Positions 55,399-64,000 of a DNA stretch of 64,000 bases are shown here, piece after piece (positions within the stretch are counted from its first letter, which is position 1; each line of letters opens with the position of its first letter). The DNA lies in assembly GCA_022702705.1 (NCBI GenBank), contig CM040433.1, positions 16,500,682 through 16,564,681 on the forward strand. The letters are read 5' to 3'. The notes under the pieces were generated by a model. That model did no database searches, was not told the origin of the DNA, and worked only from the letters and a program-made list of their open reading frames with translations. The position numbers and the translations under genes were made by a program. This DNA comes from Papilionanthe hookeriana x Papilionanthe teres. Taxonomy: Eukaryota > Streptophyta > Magnoliopsida > Asparagales > Orchidaceae.

Positions 55399-56318
55399 TC
55401 ATATAACCTGGTTTCTTACACTGTAGCAATGAATCGTATTTTTTACTTTAGACTTTGATATGGAATTTTGCCTTCCAGAACCCTCCTTCTCTTTCTTCCT
55501 TCCCTGATTCTGATTACCCTTAACATATAAACAGTCACCATGAGAGTTTTCCCCTGCATTCTGTTTCCACTGGTTATGAGCCAACAATGCTACAGTAATA
55601 TCATCAACTTTGATAGTTTATTTTCGATATGTCAGAGTAGTCACTAAGTGTTCATAAGAAGACGACGATGAACACAACAAAATCATTACTCGGTCTTCAT
55701 CCTCAATACTCACATCAAGTCGTGATAAATCTGTGATTATTTGAATGAAGTCATTCACATGCTGCCCCAGAACAGAACCTTTTTGCATCTTCAGCCCATA
55801 CAGCTTTTGCTTCATATACAATTTATTCATCAGAGATTTTGACATAAACTGAGTTTCTAATTTCTTCCATACCTCTCCTGGAGATTTTATATTCATCATG
55901 TGATACATAACCTCATCTGTCAGGCATAAGCGTAAGGTTGCTGCCACTCGTGGTTGCAATTCTTCTCAATCTTCATCCTCCATTATTTCTGGTTTTCTTG
56001 CCCGCAAAGCCTTCAAAATTCATTATCGTGCCAACAAATCTTTCACTCTTACCACAACCTAAAGTTTCCGGTTTCATCAAACTTCTCCTTTTCAAACTTT
56101 GCAACAGAAATTGCAATTTGAAACTTTCTCCTACCGCGAACTTCTCTGCCTCGCGACGAAAGTCGTGATTCGCCTGTTGTCAATCTCCCCAAAGTTTGAA
56201 GCTTAATCTCTAGAGTGTCGTGAATCCCTCTGCTTCGCGGAAGAAGTCGTGGCAAAGCTGCTGGAAGAACCCTTTGTCGCACAAAATCGAAGCTGGTGGA
56301 AGATCCCTCGGTCGCCAA
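55399..56318 (-). pseudogene. Copia gag, element 2
   Basis: Core opening KFEKEKFDETGNFRLW at about 56050-56100, with stop and frame change after W. Next LTDEVMYHMMNIKSPGEVWKKLE, SLMNKLYMKQKLYGLKMQKG, HVNDFIQIITDLSRLDV and ILLCSSSSSYEHLVTTLTYRK (55618-55959), then a K/Q-rich tail. A zinc-knuckle-like segment near 55420 (HCYSVRNQVI) has lost its pattern. The ATG at 56318 is an in-frame upstream extension of uncertain status. Confidence 0.8.
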
Positions 56319-56760
56319 ACCTTCTTCCTTTGCAAATCGCTGAAGCAGCGCAAGAACTATTCATGAATCCCCTTCCTGTTCACGCCGAACTGTCGCAATT
56401 TGTGTCTTCGTCCCGGTGTTCGAAGCCTTCTAAGTGTCTCAATCCCCCTCTATGTCGTGAGATCGTTCGACCTGCAACGAAAGAGGGCTCGCGCGAACAC
56501 TGGTTGTGGAAATTGTTGAATATGCATGGTCGTGAGAGCTTCTCCTTCCTCGGTCGTCCAAAAACCCTCGCCGAAAACCCTCTCCGAAGTTGCAAAAGTG
56601 CCGCCTGGTCCGATCTTCTGCTTCGCCAAATTCATGAATACCACCAATTCACATGTGGTTCCTGTTCCGAACCGTCTTAAACCCTAGCCAAACTTTTATG
56701 CAAAAATCCCTAAATCCTTCTTCGATTTTTCTGCACCGAAATTTCTCCTTGGCCCTAGAA
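56319..56760 (-). other. Untranslated leader of copia element 2
   Basis: GC-richer than the rest (CTTCGC-rich), open in several frames by composition, but no recognised protein. Lies between primer site and gag. The 143-codon + strand frame 56249-56680 is judged a shadow. Confidence 0.45.
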
Positions 56761-56776
56761 CCAGGCTCTGATACCA
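56761..56776 (-). other. Primer-binding site of copia element 2 (initiator tRNA-Met)
   Basis: The reverse complement is TGGTATCAGAGCCTGG, the standard plant copia site complementary to initiator tRNA-Met, two bases from the LTR end at 56779. Confidence 0.95.
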
Positions 56777-56778
56777 CT

Positions 56779-57112
56779 TGTTAAGAAATTTAAGGTAATG
56801 AAATGCAAGAATCGACACAAATCCAGAAAGAAGAACACAGACATTTAACGTGGTTCGACAAAGATGTCTACGTCCTCGAGAGCATAGCGGTGACTTTCTT
56901 TCAATTTCAGAAAAAGAGTACAACGTTCTATGCCTAGTGTTACAAACAAAACTTATATATAACCCTAGAGTTCAATATGTAATTATAAAATTACCTCTGT
57001 ACAGCGCGGCATGCCCCTGCACCCCCAACTCACATAACGTAACTCCCCTGATTTGACAACTCGCTCTGCTCCAACATCTATCCTTTATTTGGTATATAAG
57101 TCATACCTTACA
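56779..57112 (-). repeat. 5' LTR of copia element 2
   Basis: 334 bp, TGTTAAG at the left and TTACA at the right on the + strand. Matches 49877-50213 with scattered differences. Confidence 0.9.
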
Positions 57113-57653
57113 AGATAAGTCGACTTTAATAAAAAAAAATGATTCACAAGAAATTTTTCTAGGGAGATTCCATAAGTAACAACTAAGTTTATGGGCTCAT
57201 AATTCAAGGAAAATATGTTCGTTTGAATAATACGTCGTAAAGAATTTATAATATTAAAGAAACATAAACACATTAGTTACTAAAATTGGAAAAGATGATA
57301 ACTCTATTTTAGGCTAATTAGAAAGAAAAGCCAAATCCTCTTAGGCTCTGTTTAGGCATTTGTAGATTATCTAACACTGTCGATAAGCGGATTATCACGA
57401 TAATCTGTCGATGATCGACCGATCCGGATAAGTTCGTCCGATTGTTTGGTTTGCGCTTATGAAAAACAGCTGATTCTGGAAAATTGACCATTCTGCCCCT
57501 GTTCTGAATAAGTTGTTTAGTTGTTTAGTTAGTGTATTTTGTAAACAGCTTATTTGTAAAAATTTTTTAATTAAATAATGAATCTGTGCAGCAGAATATG
57601 TTATTTTCTCAACAAAATTAAAGAAAAATTTGTATGATATTTTTAAAATAATA

Positions 57654-58389
57654 TTATATGTAGTTAATTAATGGCATTGAATCGTCCAACTTTTTTATAG
57701 TGCCTCTGATGAATGCAATCCCCATTTTTTTCTTTTGCACCTTGAGTCGTTTTGAAGCACCTGTTGATTCCAGATCTATGTGGGTGTGGGAGGGCCTTCC
57801 GCCAGACTCACTTAGCTGCTCGGTTTCACGGTCATCAGGTGTATCGAAGAAGTCATGCTGAGATGGGGTAAAGGCATGCGATCCCGTCGCAACAACCCCA
57901 CTGAACATGGTATCAACTTCTCTTCCAATTCTGGATCAATGCCATTTGATTTGAACTTCTTGGCTGACGGCACAACCTGCAATACAATAGCAACCACAGT
58001 TAGGTAAACATGATTAATTTAACGATACATAAATAGAGAACTAATCATAGGTAAAGCAATACCTGAAGTTTTTCAGCCCACCACGCATCGGGAGCAGCTA
58101 TTGTACGCTTTGAATGATCCCAGCCCAAACCTGTACATCCTCTTTTAAGTTCTTTCCATGTTTTCTAGTCCCTCTTTAATTGATCCCACTTAGTCTTAAA
58201 TTTCATTCTTTCATAGTTCTTTCCTGTCAATTCGTTGAATTTTGTCATAACATTTTGCCAACCTTCTCTACTGAAAAAGGTTGATGACCTATTTCCTAAC
58301 TCGATCACTTTAAAACAGACATTACAGAATATATTCGTAACATTTCTGTCCCATAAAGCTGATGATCCACCCACGTTCGTCGTGCTCAT
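57654..58389 (-). pseudogene. Myb/SANT-like DNA-binding protein of PIF/Harbinger type
   Basis: Start ATG at 58387-58389 (MSTTNVGGSSALWDRN). The Myb/SANT-like domain follows: REGWQNVMTKFNELTGKNYER, FKTKWDQLKRD, then a TAG where W is expected, KTWKELKRGCTGLGWDHSKRTI and DAWWAEKLQ. An intron with consensus borders is visible (58062 down to 57977, 86 bp). Exon 2 starts VVPSAKKFKSNGIDPELEEKL, then a frameshift near 57905, then FSGVVATGSHAFTPSQHDFF and a basic KRLKVQKKKMG segment, ending at 57654. Such proteins help the transposase bind; related host genes are also known. Confidence 0.75.
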
Positions 58390-58559
58390 TTTAGTACTCA
58401 CTAGTAATGTAGGAAATGAGAAAACTAGGTATGAATGTAAACACATAAAAAATTTTCAAGCAAACTACAGACATCAGGATGCAATCAAACTACAGAAATC
58501 ATAAGAAACAGTCATATGCTTCAGCTCTCTGCTCCATCAGATTTGGGCAGTTAACGAAA

Positions 58560-59042
58560 GAGAGTTTAGTTAAGCAAGGAAAGAAATGGTCATATGATTT
58601 TTTGCTCCATCAAACCAATCCTCCAATACTTGTAATCTCCTAATAAATCTGTGAGTTTCTCTTCTCAAATAATTTAGCCGTGCAAGCCTCTCTAGCAACC
58701 TTAACATTTTCCAGAAAATGTATTTTTAATTTACGCAACTCAATCATAAGTTCCAACTCCCCAATTCTATAACCATTATCATTCTCAACATTAAACTATT
58801 TTAGTTCTTGAAGTTACCTAAATTTCCCAATTCCAGGTTGAAGTGACCTAAATGTTAACAGATAAAACAATATCTCCCACAAATCTGAAACATTCCTCTG
58901 AAGAAACAGACGGTGACAAATCATGTAATAAATCATGCATCTTATAATATATTTTCTCACAATGAAACTCATCAAAAAAAGATTTTCTGACAAAAACATT
59001 CCAATACTTTCCTCCAATATGCCAAAAAATGCAGAACAATTT
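58560..59042 (-). pseudogene. NLR (NBS-LRR resistance gene) fragment inside the DNA transposon
   Basis: Minus strand from 59042: IGGKYWNVFVRKSFFDEF and YYKMHDLLHDLSPSVSSEECF, the end of the NB-ARC domain with the MHD motif. After a gap comes NVENDNGYRIGELELMIELR, KLKIHFLENVKVAREA and KLFEKRN (about 58790-58650), an LRR segment of the R1/RGA type (consensus GELKNL..L.I..LENV..A.EA). The nucleotide-binding P-loop part and the LRRs in between are missing. Stops are present. It lies between the transposon's right end and its Myb-like gene, same strand. Confidence 0.75.
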
Positions 59043-59105
59043 TTTTAGAGGTGGGAGGAGAGGTATTTTTTTACCAGCTTGAACAGAGAGACCGAATGCT
59101 AGGGA

Positions 59106-59420
59106 TCAGCTTCGCTTTCCTTCAACTTCCTTCGCTAGGGCTCGGGAGGTAGCAGGGGGAGTTCGGGAGGTAGCAGCGGCTTCTCCTTCGGGTTCCTCTT
59201 CCGGCGCAAGGCTCGATGGCACGGGAGTCTTCGGGATCTCTTCCGTCGCAAGGCTCGATCGCACGGGAGTCTTCGAGATCTCTTCCGTCGCAAGGCTCGA
59301 TAGCACAGGAGCTTCTCCTTCGGGATCCTCTTCGATGGCGTCGCTAGGGCTGCCGAAGGATTCGCGTCGCTAGGGCTGAATGGCGAAGGGTAACTGCGGA
59401 ATCATAGATGCGGAACGCTG
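59106..59420 (-). repeat. GC-rich imperfect tandem repeat in the transposon 5' part
   Basis: On the + strand, CTCTTCCGTCGCAAGGCTCGATNGCAC recurs at intervals of about 57 bases (59198, 59238, 59295 regions). The minus strand frame 59306-59106 is open and reads SSLATEEISKTPV, SSLATEEIPKTPV, SSLAPEEEPEGEA. It may be a 5' exon or an untranslated leader; no family recognised. Confidence 0.55.
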
Positions 59421-59566
59421 GATCGCGGGGTTATACCCGCGATCAGCTTCTTTCCGTAAAATAAAATCGCGACTCGTAAAACGCCCTTCAATCGCGATAT
59501 TCAAACAGTGCGGCGGCATTTTACAAAACGTTACCGCACTTATAATCCCTACCAAACACAGCCTTA

Positions 59567-60344
59567 CTAGGCTCACCTGATTTTATAGGTCCCCTTCCAA
59601 GTACATCGACGAGACATTAAAGTTTTTTAATGGCAATTACATCAGGATTCTCCAATAATCTTACTCGCCTCTGCTTCTAATTAATAAAAAAAATCTTCTC
59701 CATTAATTGCTCTAACCAATCCTTCAGCTTGAGAATAGTCGAAGCAATTCCTGTATGGCCGATCTGTAATTTTCATTATTGAAATGTCCAATACATGCAA
59801 GTCTAAAGAAGAGTTGCCAGGTGATTTAGAGTAAGTTGACAATTAAAAGGAGCACCCAATCTTCAAATGATTATCCCTGCTACATCTGTTTATAGGATTA
59901 TATGGATGCTAACAAGTACACCCAATCAACGCAATGTCCTCATCAAATTGACCGGCTCATCACTCATCACCTACAACAAATTCTCACAAAATTTGTGGAC
60001 ATTAACATATCATCCAATGCGTATTTACTGACATCCAATATCTAATGTTTACCTTTTTCTGTTTACATCACAAATCATTTATACCACATCAAAAATATCA
60101 CTCTTAACATTTAAAAAGTAAAATATATATTTTCTTACATCCACATAATATATATAAAAATTTAGATGCTTGATGTTTAAACATTTAGGAATCGAGTCGA
60201 ATGTATGTAAATCATATTAAATTCTTTTGTTTTTTAATAAATAATAACAATATTTATTTCTTGAATTTTTCAAAGATATAGATGGGGATGTTAACAGTAG
60301 AATTCAAGCTAGTTGATTGAAGTGGAGAAATGCTTCAGGCCATT
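59567..60344. other. AT-rich sequence, no gene recognised
   Basis: A minus strand frame near 59800-59600 (EQLMEKIFFINQKQRRVRLL) is open for some 50 codons, but I do not recognise it and it has no clear start. The rest is AT-rich. Confidence 0.35.
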
Positions 60345-60610
60345 TGTTTCTCTCTCTTACTCTCCTCGCTCTCTTTTCTCTCCTTACTCTATCTCCCTAT
60401 ATCCATCACTCTAAATCTCTCTACCTTCATCTCATTCTCTCTCTCCTCTCTCTCTAACCCCCTCTTCTCTCTCATTGTTTATTATTTTCTCTTCTTCCTC
60501 CCTCCAACTCCCTTTCTTTTGCTCTCTTTTTCTCTTTAGCTCCCTCTCTTGCCCTCTCTTTCATCACTCTATTTCTTTCTCGCTTTATCACTCTCTCCCT
60601 CTTCGCTCCA
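60345..60610. repeat. CT-rich low-complexity tract
   Basis: The + strand is a degenerate run of CTCT, TCTCTC and CCCTCTT strings of about 265 bases. The frames called open here (for example 60330-60539) follow from composition. Confidence 0.8.
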
Positions 60611-61256
60611 TCCCTCTTTTGTGCGATAAAAAAGTACCACTTAGACTGAAAGGAAAATTTTATAAGATTGTTGTGAGACATACAGAGCTGAATGTTGGCC
60701 TTTAAAAGAAAGCATAATACCAAGTGTTGCCGAGGTGAGAATGATTAGGTGTACTCGCTAGGTTCCTTTAAAACTGATCAAATTAATTGCAAATTACCAC
60801 GTCCATTGTGAACCTGTATGGTTCAGTATGAATTCCGTCAGGTACAACATAAACCCACCAAACAAAACATAAACTTGCCAAATCAAATCAAACCAAGGTT
60901 GCATAAGTAAACAAATGTCTCCCTTTCACAAATCCATCGCCGATACTGACATTAGCCAGGAAAGAGACTTCTGAAAAAAAAAAGAATCGATAATAAGCAA
61001 TTAGCAAAACTAAAGCATATTCAACTTGCAACTACGAAAGGTTTGAATTGAACAACCAACGATGTCATGCGGCAGAGCATCATTCAACAAAAATATCCCT
61101 GATCACATTAGCTTGATCATTCACATATTCATAAAACCTACCAATGTACTCTTCATGCCTACCTTATATAACCTTATCTCCCTGATTTTACGCTCAAAGA
61201 AGCCCCCTAATCTGAAAACAAAGAACCCAGGCGTGCCTTCTTAAAACAATCGATTC
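60611..61256. other. Region 3' of the AHL gene, probably including its 3' UTR
   Basis: No coding potential on either strand. It lies directly downstream of the stop codon at 61257-61259 on the minus strand. Confidence 0.4.
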
Positions 61257-61746
61257 TCAATTTCCAGCGTTAGACCATCCCACAGAATAGGAAGGCTGGC
61301 CCTGAAACTGATAGTCGGAGTTGCTGCAATACCCAATGTTATGATTTATAGGAGTCCCTCGATCATCATCAGAATCATTGGAGGATGCCTGAGATGGCGG
61401 GCACAACGCAAATGTATGATCAAATCCAGACATCTGGGGCATAGCTAACGAGGAGGGCTCACGAGTAACGGCTGCCGGCTTTGGCTTCTTTTTGGCAAGA
61501 AAACTACCCACCACTACCTGAGAACAAGTAAAAGCATATTATAAAATAGAATGTGTTTGTCAGCCAAACAAAAGAGTGAAGTACCTGAACAGGAGTTGCT
61601 GCCATCAATATTCCAGCTACAACGCCGCCCAGAACATGACCATCAGTTCCTGCCAGTTCCACGCTCATGCCGCCAGTTCTACTACAGGTACCATCATGTT
61701 CCGTGAGCAAGAAAGAGCCCGACAGAGAGATTATCTCGAACCGACC
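61257..61746 (-). CDS. AT-hook motif nuclear-localised (AHL) protein, last two exons
   Basis: AHL proteins are plant nuclear DNA-binding proteins with AT-hooks and a PPC/DUF296 domain that mediates oligomerisation. Exon 61746-61585 (54 codons) reads GRFEIISLSGSFLL, CSRTGGMSVELAGTDGHVLG and GVVAGILMAATPVQ, the second half of the PPC domain. A 67 bp intron (61584-61518, GT..AG) follows. The last exon 61517-61257 (86 codons plus TGA) begins VVVGSFLAKKKPK and ends SVGWSNAGN, an S/D/N-rich tail. Frame is kept across the intron and there are no stops. A 3' splice site precedes 61746. AT-hook exons were not found in 61747-64000, so they lie outside the window or the gene is truncated. Confidence 0.85.
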
Positions 61747-61894
61747 CTGCAATAACATCCTCAAACTAAAACGCTTATAATAAAAGAAGGTTGACGTATA
61801 TAGACATCATCATCATTATTCTCACTATCCCGTTTAAATGATCTAAAGGATAGTTTGTGGTACGATATTAAATCTGAATATTAATAAATTATTA

Positions 61895-62069
61895 TTTCGA
61901 GCTGAACACGAGCATAAACCAAACAAATATGTTTGAATTGAAGCGAAACACAAACAAGCTATTCAAGAGCCATTTCGAACACGAGCCGATATCGAACCAA
62001 AAAAAAGATTTGAACGAGTCGAACATAAACAAGCTTAAGGCTGGCTCACCTCGTTTACACCCCTAGATC
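61895..62069. mobile_element. hAT-type transposon end
   Basis: The right end reads CTCGTTTACACCCCTAG; its reverse complement CTAGGGGTGTAAACGAG is the familiar start of many plant hAT elements. Inward there are repeated GAGC, AACACGAGC and TCGAAC strings, also usual. No matching left end or 8 bp duplication was identified, so borders are uncertain. It would lie within an AHL intron if upstream exons exist. Confidence 0.5.
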
Positions 62070-64000
62070 AAAGCCATCATCACCACGTTAGAGTCCGTAC
62101 TTCTACAACCAGAACTCATTGTGTTGTACTTGTGAGTGAATGCTTTCTTATTTATGGTGAGATATTATGTTATTTTTGTGTATTTTAAGTCATTAAGCAA
62201 TGAGCCAATATGAAGTATTTGGGTTAGCGAATGGAATAAGATGGAGGGAAGGAAGAGTAGTCCCCACTCCCTTTTGCCATGCCCCCTTTTTCTTTCTTTC
62301 TTTCTTTTGTCTTTTATGATGTTGATTGCCAAAACACAAATTTAATGTAGGCAAAACTCAATCCCAAGGCCTTGGAAAAAACTGTCATGAAAAATTGTGC
62401 AAACCCTTGGAAAGTGAATTCCAAGGTTGGGAAGTCTGACATCATGACAGATTATAATAGTGAGTTTTTGTGTGCATCTATATACCTTTCCTTCGTTGTT
62501 CTTGTTTACTAAATACAAATTAAGACCTTCTATCAGTCTTTTTGCTTTACTGCATTAGCAAAAGCTTGGTGAAAATCTAAACTTACTTTAAATTACTTAT
62601 TTAGAAGAAAGAAATTTTTTATACAAACTTTATTACTGTCCCAAGCTTAAACTTATCAAATCTATTTTAAAATTCCTTTCTCTGTGCTTACTTTCAATCT
62701 TCATAGCATTTAGTTCTATTTGCTTAATTATCTCGAGTTAACTTAGTTTAAGACTTTATTTTCGAATTTTAAAATGAAGATTACCCATTGGAATCATTGA
62801 TAGGCAGCCTGATATCCCTTATTTTTTCTTGAATCATAGAATTGTTATCAATGCATTAATCCTTTGCTTTGTTGTATGTGTCTTGTTAGCATGTTTCAAT
62901 GATTGTGTGGTCGACAATCTTCTCGTGGTCAACCATCAAATTATCAAGATGAAATTTTAATGTCTTCTAAAACAGATTGAAGAGATGTCCCTCATGCATT
63001 AGAACCTGCATAATAAGACACATACAACAGAGAAAAAAGACCCTCAACAATCTAGTAATCCAGAACCTGATCACGAACAAGCAGATAACCTCGAGTAAGT
63101 GAAGAAATCCATTGCCTTGATCCAAATCCTCCCACACTAGCTCAAACATAAGAAGAATAAGCTTCCATTGAAGATGAATATACTGTAAATGAAGAAATTA
63201 CACAACACATCTTTTAGAAATTTTCCATGGAAGGATGCCTTTGCCACTTTGAGGAACCTTCCCAAGTCAAAATGATCATAACCAAAAAGATGACATTACT
63301 GGAAGGGCATTAAAACTTATCCACTTTGCCACTTTGGAGAGTTATTGTGACCTTCATCTTGATCCTACTCAATTTAACTCGTTAACATGTATCTCTATTT
63401 TGATTGAATGACCATATCAGAGGACCGACATATTATCGAATGAATTTAATCAAACATGCTAAAACCTAACTGGTAAACCAAGAATGGTAATTCCAATGAT
63501 CAACAAAATGAAATAAAATTTTACGTACCTGTCATTTTAGCGTGTGCTTTAGCTGAAAACAATTAAGCGAACAAATCGGAAAAAAGAACTTCCAAGGTTA
63601 GGAAGTATGATAACACGACCAAAAAGTTGTATTGGTATAAACCTTTCCATTTACCCCAAGTATCTTTTAAACATTTACATCATTGTTCTTCTTTTTTCGA
63701 TAGCCCTTAGGACATTGTGACATCTTTTGTGTTAGTTTCAGACTGGTGGCAATATCAGCTTACATAAGATTTGCTAATCTACTGATGACACATTTCTCAA
63801 AGAATTCTTCTAGTTAAGTCATGTGTTTAAGCTTCTCGGATTTAATTTAAAATTCTCCATTGTGTTGCTTGCTTTTGAAATCCTCTTAGAAATCGGATCT
63901 GGTTAGTATTTTTCTCAAGTTATCTCAGTCTGAGATCCTTGATCGAAAAACATGGTAAATCATAGTTTGTCCTACACATCAAATTCGATATACGCTTAGT
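62070..64000. other. AT-rich sequence at right edge, unrecognised
   Basis: No protein recognised on either strand. Two loosely similar pieces occur around CCAAGGTTGGGAAGT (about 62431) and CCAAGGTTAGGAAGT (about 63593), each followed by ACCTTTCC some 50 bases on. This may be an old LTR-type repeat, but the similarity is short. Confidence 0.35.

Larger units (their letters stand above)
49877..57112 (-). mobile_element. Ty1/copia retrotransposon, copia element 2, minus strand
   Basis: Two LTRs (49877-50213 and 56779-57112), TGTTAAG to TAACA or TTACA, flanked by AGTTA (49872-49876) and AGATA (57113-57117), one mismatch. On the minus strand: primer site, gag, protease, integrase, RT, RNase H, polypurine tract. 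A solo Athila-like LTR interrupts RT/RNase H. All frames are broken. Confidence 0.9.
57344..59563 (-). mobile_element. PIF/Harbinger-like DNA transposon with captured NLR fragment
   Basis: TTA flanks both ends (57341-57343, 59564-59566), the usual TWA duplication of this superfamily. Ends: GGCTCTGTTTAGG at the left and, reversed, GGCTGTGTTTGGT at the right, close to the known GGCCTTGTTTGG-type plant ends. It contains a Myb/SANT-like gene, typical of the second PIF/Harbinger gene, but no DDE transposase, so it is non-autonomous. Between that gene and the right end lie an NLR fragment and a GC-rich repeated segment. Confidence 0.65.

Noticed and set aside
56249..56680. 143-codon + strand frame
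   Set aside because: It lies opposite the leader and gag start of copia element 2 and matches no known protein; judged a composition shadow.
60330..60723. Several overlapping frames on both strands
   Set aside because: They follow from the CT-rich low-complexity tract (S/L/F or R/E/K repeats).
1..64000. tRNA, rRNA, CRISPR, riboswitch or bacterial operon features
   Set aside because: No B-box GGTTCRANNCC with a paired A box, no rRNA-like segment and no regular repeat-spacer array were found by eye.

Overview
The window looks like nuclear DNA of a flowering plant that is almost entirely nested, decayed transposable elements, with the last two exons of one recognisable host gene near the right end. 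Evidence for a plant: Ty3/gypsy Athila-type and Ty1/copia elements with tRNA-Asp and initiator tRNA-Met primer sites, plant LINE fragments, a PIF/Harbinger-like DNA transposon holding a plant NLR resistance-gene fragment, and an AHL (AT-hook/PPC domain) gene. The species cannot be told from the sequence. No prokaryotic features were found.

Layout. 1-1330: T/G-rich non-coding DNA. 1331-13469: Athila-like element 1 on the + strand (partial 5' LTR, two primer-binding-site-like sequences, leader ORF, gag, protease, RT, RNase H, integrase, two extra ORFs called A and B here, long 3' non-coding part, partial 3' LTR). 13470-15978: LINE fragment on the - strand. 16385-43812: copia element 1 on the + strand, which carries three later insertions: a LINE 3' fragment in its 5' LTR (17139-18213), a minus-strand Athila-like LTR with a primer-site stub (19505-21322, target duplication TATAT), and a 20 kb Athila-like complex with three LTRs (21566-41700, target duplication CTTAT). 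43813-49876: AT-rich non-coding DNA. 49877-57112: copia element 2 on the - strand, itself split by a solo Athila-like LTR (51054-52944). 57344-59563: PIF/Harbinger-like element (TTA target duplication) with a Myb/SANT-like gene and an NLR fragment. 61257-61746: last two exons of an AHL gene on the - strand. 61895-64000: a hAT-type end and unrecognised sequence.

How the parts fit. The two Athila-like families share one architecture. A 28-codon leader ORF ends in TAA and is followed, in frame and at identical spacing, by gag. A single pol frame follows. Two homologous ORFs (A and B) sit in the position where retroviruses carry env, each preceded by a GC-rich palindromic module that also occurs in the LTRs. 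A conserved hairpin-rich region lies before the polypurine tract. All the element genes are interrupted by stops or frameshifts in these copies, so what is seen is inherited design rather than activity. The least explained observations are the shared leader stop, the duplicated A/B ORFs, and the GC modules, whose sequence differs between families but agrees within a family.
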